Below, one piece after another: positions 1 through 7,510 of a stretch of 64,000 nt of DNA (position 1 is its first letter; every line of letters starts with the position of its first letter). This DNA is from Peteryoungia ipomoeae (GTDB lineage: Bacteria > Pseudomonadota > Alphaproteobacteria > Rhizobiales > Rhizobiaceae). The notes beneath the pieces are model-generated. The model saw only the letters and a program-made list of their open reading frames with translations. It searched no databases and was not told the origin of the DNA. The stretch spans positions 1 through 64,000 of the forward strand of contig NZ_STGV01000007.1 in NCBI RefSeq assembly GCF_004912165.1, read 5' to 3'. The translations under genes were made by a program, and so were the position numbers.

Positions 1-218
1 AAATGACCCCTGACGCAGGCGTGTGATGCCTGCTGAAGGCCGGAACCGTCGAGCCTATTCCAATACCGGGACATTGCAGATCTTCCTTCTTGCAGCGTGG
101 TCGGCGACGAATTTCGCCAATAACGACCATGGCGCTCACTTATACCATGAGCGCCGAACCGCGCACCCGTCCGAATCCAGGGGATAGGGAAGGGGAAGGT
201 TATCGCACTTGTGATGGC
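1..218. other. Left flank of the IS66 insertion, no gene seen
   Basis: I see no convincing coding region here; an antisense reading frame from 136 to 531 crosses the IS boundary at 227 and is therefore an artefact. The one visible structure is a perfect 8-bp inverted repeat, GGCGCTCA at 131-138 and TGAGCGCC at 148-155, with a 9-base loop and no T-tract. The original flanking sequence resumes at 3189 on the far side of the element. Confidence 0.5.
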
Positions 219-226
219 CGATTTGT
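219..226. repeat. Target-site duplication, left copy
   Basis: CGATTTGT directly precedes the left terminus GTAAGCG. The same 8 bases directly follow the right terminus at 3181-3188. An 8-bp duplication is the usual size for the IS66 family, so it fixes both ends of the element. Confidence 0.88.
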
Positions 227-257
227 GTAAGCGATGTTTCCCTCGCACGTTGACCGC
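227..257 (+). repeat. IS66 terminal inverted repeat, left
   Basis: The first 31 bases match the reverse complement of 3150-3180 at 23 positions. The shared stretches include GTAA at the tip, TGTT, and CCGC at the inner end. GTAAGCG is a usual IS66-family tip. Confidence 0.85.
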
Positions 258-399
258 AAAATTTGAACTCTACGCTGAGAACGGACATCCTTGATCGCCG
301 TTGCCATGCCGCAGATTTACGATTATCGCGACCGTTATCAGTCAATTTGCCTAAGTTCTCGATGCTCTTATGGAGACTACATGCCACTGGAGGTCTGCG

Positions 400-654
400 A
401 TGCAAATCGTGCGGGAGCTTGACGTCGTGGAGGTCAATAATGACCTTCATCCGGCACGCCGTGTTATCATCGTTCAGCGGGAAGATGGTTTTTACGCCTA
501 CGCAGAGCAATATCACTTTGTATCGAAACATGAGGGGAAAATTGTAGCCGAAGGTTGGGGCACTCTCCCCGGAGAGGGTATTTACGCATACTTACACGAT
601 GCCGAGATTGAAGGGCGCGCGGCTTTTGCGCGGCGGCATGGAGTTGATTATTGA
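400..654 (+). CDS. Small cargo protein inside the IS66 element (function unknown)
   Basis: This gene encodes an 84-residue acidic protein starting MQIVRELDVVEV and ending RRHGVDY. I chose the start at 400 because a strong GGAGG lies at 389-393, six bases upstream; an in-frame ATG at 370 has no such site. It lies inside the IS, convergent with tnpC and only 8 bp from its end, so it is a passenger gene and not part of the host locus. The middle part has alternating hydrophobic and charged residues (RRVIIVQREDGFYAYAEQY) suggesting a small beta-sheet domain. There is no signal peptide, membrane helix or cysteine. I do not recognise a characterised family and assign no function. Confidence 0.6.
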   Translation: MQIVRELDVVEVNNDLHPARRVIIVQREDGFYAYAEQYHFVSKHEGKIVAEGWGTLPGEGIYAYLHDAEIEGRAAFARRHGVDY

Positions 655-662
655 TGATTTGC

Positions 663-2285
663 TCACAACTTCGTCCTCGTCAGATCGACGAAATCTGTTT
701 GCATGTATAACTCCGCCCGATAATTCCACGGCAGAAGTTTCTCAATTCGGCTCTGCCTGTGGCCGTTGACGATGCCGGTGAGCGTGCTTGTTAGGTAGGC
801 CAGTGGATCAACATTGTTGAGCTTGCAGGTCTCGATCAGCGAAGCGATTGTCGCCCAGTTCTCGGCTCCGGCGTCGTGCCCGGCAAAGAGTGCGTTTTTG
901 CGATTGAGCGCTATCGGCCGGATGGTCCGCTCGACGCTGTTGTTGTCGATCTCGATACGCCCGTCGCTCAGGAAGAGCTTCAAACCATCCCAGTATTTGG
1001 CAATGTAGGCCAAGGCCTCGCCGAGTGGCGACTTTGCCGCGACACGGGCACGGTGATGGACGAGCCAGGTCTGCATGTCGGCAACCAGTGGCGCTGAGCG
1101 TTCCTGTCGTCCGGCAAGTCGAGCCTCCGCATTAAGGCCTCGCAGCTCGGCCTCGATCCGATACAGCTCACCAATCCGCTTCACGCCGTCCTCGGCAATG
1201 GGTGCTGTGCCATTGCGGGTGATCTCCACCAGCTTGCGCCGGGCATGGGCCCAACAATAGGCAAGCTGAATGTCTGATCCGACACGGTCAGGAGCGATCA
1301 GCCTGTTGTATCCGGCATAGCCATCGACCTGCAGGATACCGGAGAAGCCCTGCAATATCCGTTCCGCATGAATGCCCCCGCGACCGGGAGCGTATGTGAA
1401 GGCGACACCTGGCGGAGCACCGCCGCCCCATGGGCGATCATCCCGCGCAAGCGCCCAGAAGTATCCGGTCTTGGTTTTACGGGAGCCAGGATCGAGAACT
1501 GGGGCACGGGTCTCATCCATGAACAGCTTGGTTGAGCGCTTCAGGTCGGCGATCAACGCATCGAAGACGGGCCGCAGTTCATAGGCTGCCCGACCGACCC
1601 AGTCGGCAAGTGTTGATCGGTCGAGATCCATCCCCTGGCGGCTCATGATCTGGGCCTGCCGATAGAGCGGAAGGTGATCGGCATACTTGGAGACGAGAAC
1701 ATGGGCGACGGTCGCTTCCGTCGGCAGCCCTGCCTGGATCAGCCGTGCCGGAGCTGGGGCTTGGACGACACCGTCGGTGCAGGCACGGCAGGCATATTTA
1801 GGGCGGCGGGTGACGATCACGCGGAACTGTGCCGGGATCACGTCCAGCCGTTCGGAGACATCCTCGCCAATGCAATGCAGGCAACCGCCGCAGCCACAAA
1901 TCAGGCTTTCTGGCTCAATAACCTCCTCGATACGCGGGAGATGCTTCGGAAGGGAGCCACGATTGATCGCGCGCGGCTTGCTGATCCTGTTTCCAGGAGG
2001 AACGTCCGCCTCATCCTCGGCATGGATCACGGCCATAGCCGTCTCCAGGTCCTCCAGCGCCAGATCGAATTGGTCGGGATCGGTCTTCTCGGATTTGCGC
2101 CCGAAGGCTGCCTGCTTGAAGGCGGCGACCAGCTTCTCAAGCCGCTCGATCCGCTCATCTTTGCGGGCGATATGCTCGTCCTTGCTGGCTATCGCGACAT
2201 CCTTGGCCGCCTCGCGTGCCTGCGCCGCGATCAGCAGCGCCTTCAGGGCGGCAACATCATCGGGAAGATCGGCGGCTTCGAGCAT
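663..2285 (-). CDS. tnpC: IS66-family transposase TnpC
   Basis: This 540-residue DDE transposase is the catalytic subunit of the IS66 element. Residues about 20-60 form a charged coiled coil, followed by the AFGRKSEK segment typical of the family. A Cys-rich zinc-binding region (ICGCGGCLHCIGEDVSE, then YACRAC) lies around residues 130-170. The DDE core follows: D in FMDETRAPVLD, D in LQVDGYAGY, and E in DNNSVERTIRP. Length and motifs look complete, with no internal stop. It acts with TnpA and TnpB, and since tnpB here is disrupted the protein may be produced but unable to move this copy. Confidence 0.92.
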   Translation of the reverse strand: MLEAADLPDDVAALKALLIAAQAREAAKDVAIASKDEHIARKDERIERLEKLVAAFKQAAFGRKSEKTDPDQFDLALEDLETAMAVIHAEDEADVPPGNRISKPRAINRGSLPKHLPRIEEVIEPESLICGCGGCLHCIGEDVSERLDVIPAQFRVIVTRRPKYACRACTDGVVQAPAPARLIQAGLPTEATVAHVLVSKYADHLPLYRQAQIMSRQGMDLDRSTLADWVGRAAYELRPVFDALIADLKRSTKLFMDETRAPVLDPGSRKTKTGYFWALARDDRPWGGGAPPGVAFTYAPGRGGIHAERILQGFSGILQVDGYAGYNRLIAPDRVGSDIQLAYCWAHARRKLVEITRNGTAPIAEDGVKRIGELYRIEAELRGLNAEARLAGRQERSAPLVADMQTWLVHHRARVAAKSPLGEALAYIAKYWDGLKLFLSDGRIEIDNNSVERTIRPIALNRKNALFAGHDAGAENWATIASLIETCKLNNVDPLAYLTSTLTGIVNGHRQSRIEKLLPWNYRAELYMQTDFVDLTRTKL

Positions 2286-2354
2286 GGCCGTAAACTACCA
2301 AATCCCGCGCCGATTTGTCCTCTGAATCTGCCTTGCTGAGTCATCGTGCCGCAG

Positions 2355-2709
2355 CTATTCGATGGCCTCCGGTGTTCGTGTCTGGATGGCATGAACACGT
2401 CGCCAATCAAGGCCCGCAAACAGGGCCTCGAACTGGGCGTGGGTGAGCGTCATCAGACCATCCTTGATGCCAGGCCAGGTGAATGCGTGCTCTTCCAGCC
2501 GCTTGTAGGCCCATGACGATCCCGGAGCCATCCCAGTAGATCAGCTTCAACCGGTCCGCCTTGCGTGAGCGGAATACAAAGACCGTTCCGGTGAACGGGT
2601 CCTTGTGCAGCTCGTTCTTCACCAGCGCAGCCAAACCATCGTGCCCTTTGCGGAAGTCGACGGGTTTTGTCGCCACCATGATCCGTACGAGGTTCGACGG
2701 AAAGATCGT
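2355..2709 (-). pseudogene. tnpB: IS66 TnpB, frameshifted and without its start codon
   Basis: The readable part (from VATKPVDFRKG through FVFRSRKADRLKLIYWDGSGIVM) is an IS66 TnpB (Orf2-like). After GIVM the frame breaks: the run CCC at 2510-2512 holds one base too many. Removing it restores AYKRLEEHAFTWPGIKDGLMTL and a conventional end at a stop at 2355-2357, giving 117 codons, the normal length. The expected start codon at 2707-2709 reads ACG where ATG would be expected. An internal ATG at 2679 could start only a truncated, frameshifted product. TnpB is needed for efficient IS66 transposition, so this looks like a dead copy. Confidence 0.8.
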
Positions 2710-3095
2710 GTCGCCGCCGCCAGAGCGCGGGCGATGGCAGCGATCCGGGCAGCAGACGCACCTTCCTCAAGACGGATTGTGACGGGACCGACGGCAATCT
2801 CGGCGCGCGTGGCAGCCTTTGCCGTCGGCGGCTCCGGCAATGGCGTCTCGATAACCATTGCCGCAAACTCGACAGCGTCTTCCGGCTCTGGCAACACCAA
2901 CTTGCCCTGCCGCGCCAGCGTGCGCCAGGACGACAGGTGGTTGGCCTTCAGCCCATAGCGCCCCGCGACTTCATTCACCGTCACGCCCGGACGCAAGCTC
3001 TCCGAAACGATGCGTGCCTTCACCTCGTCAGGCCAATGGCGGTGCGCCCCACGCCTGTTCCACCGCGTCGTGAGAACCTCCAACGTAGACTCCAT
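2619..3095 (-). CDS. tnpA: IS66-family TnpA, stop codon lost, C-terminal read-through
   Basis: TnpA is the accessory helix-turn-helix protein of IS66 (HWPDEVKARIVSESL, then VNEVAGRYGLKANHLSSWR, residues about 20-58). An AAGGAG about nine bases upstream supports the start at 3095. IS66 TnpA normally ends at residue 129-130, where its stop overlaps the tnpB start as ATGA. Here that tetranucleotide (2706-2709) reads ACGA, so codon 130 is Arg and the frame continues for 29 unrelated residues. The DNA-binding part is intact; whether the extended protein works is unknown. Confidence 0.75.
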   Translation of the reverse strand: MESTLEVLTTRWNRRGAHRHWPDEVKARIVSESLRPGVTVNEVAGRYGLKANHLSSWRTLARQGKLVLPEPEDAVEFAAMVIETPLPEPPTAKAATRAEIAVGPVTIRLEEGASAARIAAIARALAAATRSFRRTSYGSWWRQNPSTSAKGTMVWLRW

Positions 3096-3149
3096 GGAGA
3101 AACTCCTTGTCGCTCATCCACGGAATGTTCGATCACAGATCAGGCGACG

Positions 3150-3180
3150 GCGGGCAATGTGGGAGCAGAACAACGGTTAC
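3150..3180 (-). repeat. IS66 terminal inverted repeat, right
   Basis: Read inward on the minus strand it begins GTAACCGTTGTT and matches the left end at 23 of 31 positions. It ends immediately before the duplicated CGATTTGT. Confidence 0.85.
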
Positions 3181-3188
3181 CGATTTGT
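3181..3188. repeat. Target-site duplication, right copy
   Basis: CGATTTGT, identical to 219-226, directly follows the right terminus of the IS66 element. Confidence 0.88.
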
Positions 3189-3458
3189 GTCTGCCGGGCA
3201 GCTCTCCCAGGAGGAAGGCAGTCACAGAATAGGTCTGACATGCGGGTCGAACAGGCTGAGACCGATCACCGCTGCCCCCTTTCGAAACCAATTTCCCAAG
3301 CCTTATCCTCGACAATTTGGCACGGATGTCAGGAACCTCTTCACTCCTCGCAATGTGGTCAGAGAGGCTACATTAAATCGGATTGGTGCAGCGCAGGGCA
3401 GCGTCACGAGCGATCCAGGCGATTATGGCGGCTGACCAAGGTCGGCCGCCATGTCGGT
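3189..3458. other. Intergenic sequence between the IS and eryI
   Basis: About 270 bases with no supported gene and no clear terminator hairpin. It is the downstream side of eryI and the resumed ancestral flank of the IS insertion site. Confidence 0.4.
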
Positions 3459-3914
3459 TCAGCGAGCCTTGTACTTGCTATCGACGTCATTGATCGCCTT
3501 GACGTTTCCGGCGGAGCGTCCAGCTTCGTCGAAAGTCTGCGCGAGGAAGGCGTCGGCAATGGCCTTGGCGAGTTCCGTGCCGATGACGCGGGCTCCCATC
3601 GTGATGATCTGGGCGTTGTTCGACAGCGCCGCTCGTTCCGCCGAATAGGTGTCGTGGGTCAACGCCGCGCGGATGCCGGGCACCTTGTTCGCTGAGATGC
3701 AGACGCCGATGCCCGTGCCGCAGACGAGTATCGCCTTGTCATAGGTGCCGTCGACGACGCCAGAGGCGACGCGGTCGGATAGGTTCGCGTAATAGGCTTC
3801 CGCGCCGGCATCGGTACGCGAGACTTCGCTTACCTCGAACCGGTCCTTCAGATACTCGGCGAGTACCTTGGCAAGGCCTTCACCGGCGCTGTCTCCTGCG
3901 ATTGCAAGCTTCAT
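3459..3914 (-). CDS. eryI: D-erythrulose-4-phosphate isomerase EryI (RpiB family)
   Basis: This 151-residue cytoplasmic protein of the RpiB/LacAB family has the catalytic Cys65 in CGTGIG, His87 in [10 protein letters not shown], the SNN pair at 98-100 and the early Asp8 of the phosphate site. In Brucella, EryI turns D-erythrulose 4-phosphate into D-erythrose 4-phosphate, the last step of erythritol breakdown, feeding the pentose phosphate pathway. It lies 12 bp downstream of the TIM homolog eryH and eryR, the arrangement known from rhizobial and Brucella erythritol loci. On sequence alone it could pass for ribose-5-phosphate isomerase B; the neighbourhood decides the call. Confidence 0.88.
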   Translation of the reverse strand: MKLAIAGDSAGEGLAKVLAEYLKDRFEVSEVSRTDAGAEAYYANLSDRVASGVVDGTYDKAILVCGTGIGVCISANKVPGIRAALTHDTYSAERAALSNNAQIITMGARVIGTELAKAIADAFLAQTFDEAGRSAGNVKAINDVDSKYKAR

Positions 3915-3926
3915 GGTCTTTTCTCC

Positions 3927-4697
3927 TCAGAGTTTGGCGGCGCATTTTGCCAGGATGTCGAGGTAACCCTCGACGTTCCAGGCGGAACGGCCGATGAAGA
4001 GCCCGTCGATATGAGGGCTCGAAATCAGTTCCTCGCAATTGCCCGGATTGACCGACCCGCCGTAGAGGCAGGGAATGCGGCGGCCGAGCACGGATTCTGC
4101 GACATTGATGATCTCCGCCTGTCGGGCCGAGGCATAATCGGCGGTGGCCGGAATGCCGTTATCACCGATCGCCCAGACCGGTTCGTATGCGAGCAAGATT
4201 TGCGCGTTCTTCTGGTCGCCGGAAAGCTTCGACAGGGCGCCGCGCACTTCCCTTGCGAGAATTTCAGGTGCCTGTCCGCTGTCCCGATCGGCAAGCGTTT
4301 CGCCGATGCAGATCAGAGGGACAAGGCCGTGGCGAACGGCTGCTTCCGTCTTCAGGCCGACGGTCTCGTCCGTCTCACCGAAATGCTCGCGGCGCTCCGA
4401 ATGACCGAGCTCGACTATATCGAGGTTGCAGTCCTTCAACATCAATGGCGAGACCTCGCCGGTCCAGGCGCCTTGGTCTGCCCAGTGCATGTTCTGGGCG
4501 CCGACCTTGACCGATGTTTCGGCAAGTACCGCCTTGACTTCACGGACGGCGGTGAAGGGGGGAATAACGAACCGCTGGATACGCGCATCCCTGCCTGCGT
4601 CGGCTGCCTTCAAGGCAGTCGCAAAATGCAGGGCCTCTGCCAAGGTCTTGTTCATCTTCCAACTGGTGCCGATCCAGAAGAGGGGCGATGACGTCAT
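3927..4697 (-). CDS. eryH: L-erythrulose-1-phosphate isomerase EryH (TIM homolog)
   Basis: This 256-residue triosephosphate-isomerase-like barrel keeps the TIM catalytic set: Lys14 in GTSWKMNK, His99 in ELGHSERREHFGE and Glu172 in AYEPVWAIG. It differs from ordinary TpiA at the C-terminal phosphate loop (DGLFIGRSAW where TIM has a Gly-Gly turn) and at the N-terminus (GTSWKMN for GNWKMN), as expected for the tetrulose-specific paralog also called TpiA2 or TpiB. EryH interconverts L-erythrulose 1-phosphate and D-erythrulose 4-phosphate. It starts 5 bp after eryR ends and 12 bp before eryI, so the three are cotranscribed. Confidence 0.88.
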   Translation of the reverse strand: MTSSPLFWIGTSWKMNKTLAEALHFATALKAADAGRDARIQRFVIPPFTAVREVKAVLAETSVKVGAQNMHWADQGAWTGEVSPLMLKDCNLDIVELGHSERREHFGETDETVGLKTEAAVRHGLVPLICIGETLADRDSGQAPEILAREVRGALSKLSGDQKNAQILLAYEPVWAIGDNGIPATADYASARQAEIINVAESVLGRRIPCLYGGSVNPGNCEELISSPHIDGLFIGRSAWNVEGYLDILAKCAAKL

Positions 4698-4702
4698 GGA
4701 TA

Positions 4703-5473
4703 TTAACCTCCCGATGATGCGATTGTCAGCGTGATACCCGTCTCTTCGATCTCTGCGAGCGCTGTTGGGTCCGGCTGATGATCGGTGATCACAGCGTCGA
4801 ATTCGCGGAGACCTGCAAGCACATGGAGCGCCGTCTTGCCAATCCGCTCGTGATTGACCAGCAGACAGTTGCGGGTCGACGAGGCCATCATTGCACGCTT
4901 CGTGCGCACGACGTTATCGTCCATATGATAGGCCTTGCCGGCTGCAACGCCGGGTGTCGAGATGAAGCCGATGTCGGCTCGCAGCCGGGCCAAGGTTTCC
5001 TCGGTGACGACGCCGAAGAAAGCATTGAACTTTGTGGAATAGACGCCGCCGAGTGCGATCAGCGTAATCCCATGCTCACCCTTGAGGCGCTCGACAACGG
5101 CAGCGTTGTTGGTGATGACGGTCAGCGGCCGTTTGGTGGCCAATGCCTCGCCGAGCACAGCCGCCATGGAGCCGTCGTTGACCATCACCGTCATGCCCGG
5201 TTCGACGAGCTCGAGCGCGGCTTGGGTAATGGCTTGCTTGGCACCGAGGTCCTGGCGTTCGCGGATCCTAAAATCACTCTCGAATTGCGTACCGGCGTCG
5301 ATGGTCGCGCCGCCGCGCACCTTGCGCAGCACGCCGGCTTGTTCGAGTTCGTCGAGGTCGCGATGGATGGTCATTTTGGATACGGCAAAGCGGGTTGCCA
5401 GATCGTCAAGGCCGACGGTGCGCCGCTCAACGAGCAGGTTGACAATGCCTTCGAGCCGCTCCTCGCGCTTCAC
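4703..5473 (-). CDS. eryR: DeoR-family regulator EryR
   Basis: This 256-residue DeoR-type repressor has an N-terminal winged helix (residues about 5-56, RTVGLDDLATRFAVSKMTIHR) followed by the sugar-phosphate-sensing DeoR C domain (VMVNDGSMAAVLGEAL, LALGGVYSTKFNAFFG). It heads the eryR-eryH-eryI unit, 88 bp after the end of eryD, a gap long enough for its own promoter. In Brucella and rhizobia the same gene heads the same trio. The likely effector is a tetrulose phosphate intermediate, an inference from the family. Confidence 0.87.
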   Translation of the reverse strand: MKREERLEGIVNLLVERRTVGLDDLATRFAVSKMTIHRDLDELEQAGVLRKVRGGATIDAGTQFESDFRIRERQDLGAKQAITQAALELVEPGMTVMVNDGSMAAVLGEALATKRPLTVITNNAAVVERLKGEHGITLIALGGVYSTKFNAFFGVVTEETLARLRADIGFISTPGVAAGKAYHMDDNVVRTKRAMMASSTRNCLLVNHERIGKTALHVLAGLREFDAVITDHQPDPTALAEIEETGITLTIASSGG

Positions 5474-5535
5474 AATGGATCCCCCACCAATGAGTTCGCC
5501 CTAAAGTAACAAAAAATCGTGATTTACAACATACT

Positions 5536-5553
5536 CAATGTGACATTGTTGCC
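5536..5553. promoter_or_regulatory. Candidate ery operator upstream of eryR
   Basis: The inverted repeat CAATGT-G-ACATTG (5536-5548) overlaps the sequence CATTGTTGCC (5544-5553). The near-identical CATTGTTGGC recurs twice in the eryA upstream region (10649-10658 minus strand, 10904-10913 plus strand). Its place between eryD and eryR suits an operator for EryD or EryR; that role is inference. Confidence 0.4.
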
Positions 5554-5561
5554 GATCGGCG

Positions 5562-6497
5562 TTACTTCAGCAGAAACTCGGCTGTCCGCTCGTCCGTGAT
5601 CAATCCGAAGAGCCGGCCGCTGTTCAGAATGGCCCTGATCGCGGCAACCTTGTCATGTCCGCCCGCCAAGGCAACGAGGCGCTCGGTTCGGGTTTTGGGG
5701 AAAGACGCGGAGAGCATGCGGGCGCTGAGCGCAGTATCGAGAATGCGGCCATCCCTGTCGAAAAAATGACCGAGAATCTCACCGACGCCGCCGGCGGCTG
5801 CGATATCGGCGAATTCATTCGGTTCGACCATGCCGGTTGAAACCAATTGCGCATCGGATTCGACGTTGCCAATGCCGACCAGCTTGAGATCGGCATTGTT
5901 CGCGAGGTCGAAGACTTCCTTGACCGCGCGCTGTGCCTTGAGAACCTTTCGGTCTTCGCCGGTGTTGGCGAAGAAAGGTACGGGCATGACATAGGCCTGG
6001 CTGCCGGTTTTTTCGGCGATGCGATGCATCACGTCATAGGGATTGGCGCCGTAGTTGCGGGTGAGACCGCCGAGCAGCGAAACGAAGCGCAGGTTCTTCG
6101 CATTGATCCGCGGCATGTATTGCACGGCGGCAGAAAGCGTGCGGCCATGGCCGAGGCCGATCACCCTGTTGTCGCCGCGCTCGATCTCGCGCTTGAGATA
6201 ACCGGCGCCGGCGTGGCCGAGGGCGCGCAGGGGCAATCCCTCTTCGCCGAGATTGGGCGCCACCTCGCAATATTGAAGCCCGAAGCGCTTGGAGAGCTGC
6301 ATTTCCAGTTCGACACATTCGACGATATCGCCGTCGATGGTCACCTTCACCACGCCTTCCGCCACTGCCCTGGCGATCAAGCGATGCGCCTTGACCGACG
6401 GTACACCGAGGCGCTTTGCAACCTCGGACTGGGTTAGCCCGCCCGCGTAGTGCAGCCAGGCAGCGCGCACGGCCAGCGTATCATCGGCGTCCGCCAT
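5562..6497 (-). CDS. eryD: SorC/DeoR-like sugar-binding regulator EryD
   Basis: This 311-residue SorC-family regulator has an N-terminal helix-turn-helix at about 19-45 (GLTQSEVAKRLGVPSVKAHRL) and a long sugar-binding domain (GLGHGRTL; VSLLGGLTRN; LVGIGNVESDAQLV; GEILGHFFDRDG). EryD is the erythritol-responsive repressor of the ery operon in Brucella. It is the fourth gene after eryA, B and C, with a 69-bp gap after eryC, so it would regulate its own operon. Confidence 0.9.
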   Translation of the reverse strand: MADADDTLAVRAAWLHYAGGLTQSEVAKRLGVPSVKAHRLIARAVAEGVVKVTIDGDIVECVELEMQLSKRFGLQYCEVAPNLGEEGLPLRALGHAGAGYLKREIERGDNRVIGLGHGRTLSAAVQYMPRINAKNLRFVSLLGGLTRNYGANPYDVMHRIAEKTGSQAYVMPVPFFANTGEDRKVLKAQRAVKEVFDLANNADLKLVGIGNVESDAQLVSTGMVEPNEFADIAAAGGVGEILGHFFDRDGRILDTALSARMLSASFPKTRTERLVALAGGHDKVAAIRAILNSGRLFGLITDERTAEFLLK

Positions 6498-6566
6498 GGC
6501 GCCTCCTTTCGATGTCTATGCGGCGATTGCCGCCTTCGGTGCAAATGCATTCAGAAGGTCTTGGCC

Positions 6567-7499
6567 TCAAATGTTCAAGTCGGCGATACCGGTATCGATA
6601 TGCGGCGCCCAGAAGGCGACGCTCTCAGCGATCTGCGACACGACCTGCCGGTCGTTCGGTTCGCGTTCCTTGAAGGAGAGTTCGAGGCAGATTTCATTGT
6701 CCCTGGCGCCGCCCGCGGCGAAAGCCTCGAGCAGTGGCGCAGGCTGGATTCGCCCCTTGGCATTGAATTCCGCAGTGAAGGGGCGATGCCCGCCCTTGTC
6801 CATCAGGCTCTGCTTGATGTGGATGATCGGCGAAACGGGCGGCACTGCGCGCGCCCAGGCGTAAGGATCGAAATCCTCCGGGTTGGCGGAGGTGACATCG
6901 CCATGGTCGATATCCGCCATCATCCACATCGGCACGGCCATGTTGGCTGCCGTCAACCGTTTCTGCAGCGCCATGCAGGCCTCGATCGTCTCGCCGAACT
7001 CGCGGCCGATGCTCATCGGTTCCCAGAAGACGTAGGAAAGGCCTGCGGCGCGGGAATGCTCGGCGACTTCCGCCCAGCAGTCGATGGCAATCTCGATCAG
7101 TTCCTCGCGCCGGGCCGGATCGTCGAAGTCCTTGTAGGTGAAGATGGCGAACTGCGTGCCAACGGAGGTGCCGCCGAGATCAGCGGTGATATCGGCAAAG
7201 GTCTTGAACCAGTCGACATAGTAACGGCGCACGTCGGCGTCGGAATGGCCGAAATGGTTGAGGCGGCCATAGGGGCCGGTCATGCCCGAGGTGACGCGGA
7301 CGCCGGTCCGCTTCAACGCTGCGCTCATCTGCCGGGTCAGACGGCGGATGACCGGCGCCTGCCAGCTCGGATTGATAAACTCGTGAGTAAGCTGCAGGTC
7401 GCGGATCTTCAGGTCGCGGGCCACCGTGTCGATCAGGTCGTCGGGATCGGCGAAGCGATTGACCAGCGGATTGGTGTTGAGCGAAAGGGTCAGCGGCAT
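6567..7499 (-). CDS. eryC: D-erythrulose-1-phosphate 3-epimerase EryC (TIM barrel)
   Basis: This 310-residue protein of the xylose-isomerase-like TIM-barrel (AP endonuclease 2) superfamily starts MPLTLSLNTNPLVNRF at 7499; the longer frame to 7544 lies mostly inside eryB. Acidic and His metal-site candidates lie in SYVFWEPMS, MMADIDHGD and IIHIKQS. EryC converts D- to L-erythrulose 1-phosphate, the step after EryB. Only 11 bp separate it from eryB. Older literature calls it a dehydrogenase, but nothing in the sequence resembles a Rossmann dehydrogenase. Confidence 0.87.
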   Translation of the reverse strand: MPLTLSLNTNPLVNRFADPDDLIDTVARDLKIRDLQLTHEFINPSWQAPVIRRLTRQMSAALKRTGVRVTSGMTGPYGRLNHFGHSDADVRRYYVDWFKTFADITADLGGTSVGTQFAIFTYKDFDDPARREELIEIAIDCWAEVAEHSRAAGLSYVFWEPMSIGREFGETIEACMALQKRLTAANMAVPMWMMADIDHGDVTSANPEDFDPYAWARAVPPVSPIIHIKQSLMDKGGHRPFTAEFNAKGRIQPAPLLEAFAAGGARDNEICLELSFKEREPNDRQVVSQIAESVAFWAPHIDTGIADLNI

Positions 7500-7510
7500 G
7501 TCGGTTTCCC

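Larger units (their letters stand above)
227..3180. mobile_element. IS66-family insertion sequence, 2954 bp, with a cargo gene
   Basis: The element carries tnpA, tnpB and tnpC on the minus strand in that transcriptional order, as is typical of IS66. Its ends are inverted repeats beginning GTAAGCG on the left and, read inward from the right, GTAACCG. It is bracketed by the 8-bp direct repeat CGATTTGT. A small gene on the opposite strand (400-654) lies between tnpC and the left terminus, which makes the element longer than a simple three-gene IS66. The persistence of a perfect target duplication suggests insertion not long ago, or at least no rearrangement since. The tnpB lesion means the copy is probably not autonomous now. 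Confidence 0.9.

Noticed and set aside
131..155. 8-bp inverted repeat as a terminator
   Set aside because: No T-run and no gene ending nearby; kept only as a remark.
136..531. 131-residue minus-strand frame
   Set aside because: It crosses the left end of the IS66 element at 227, overlaps the cargo gene antisense, and looks like no known protein.
2937..3695. 252-residue plus-strand frame
   Set aside because: It spans tnpA, the right IS end and part of eryI, so it cannot be a real ancestral gene.
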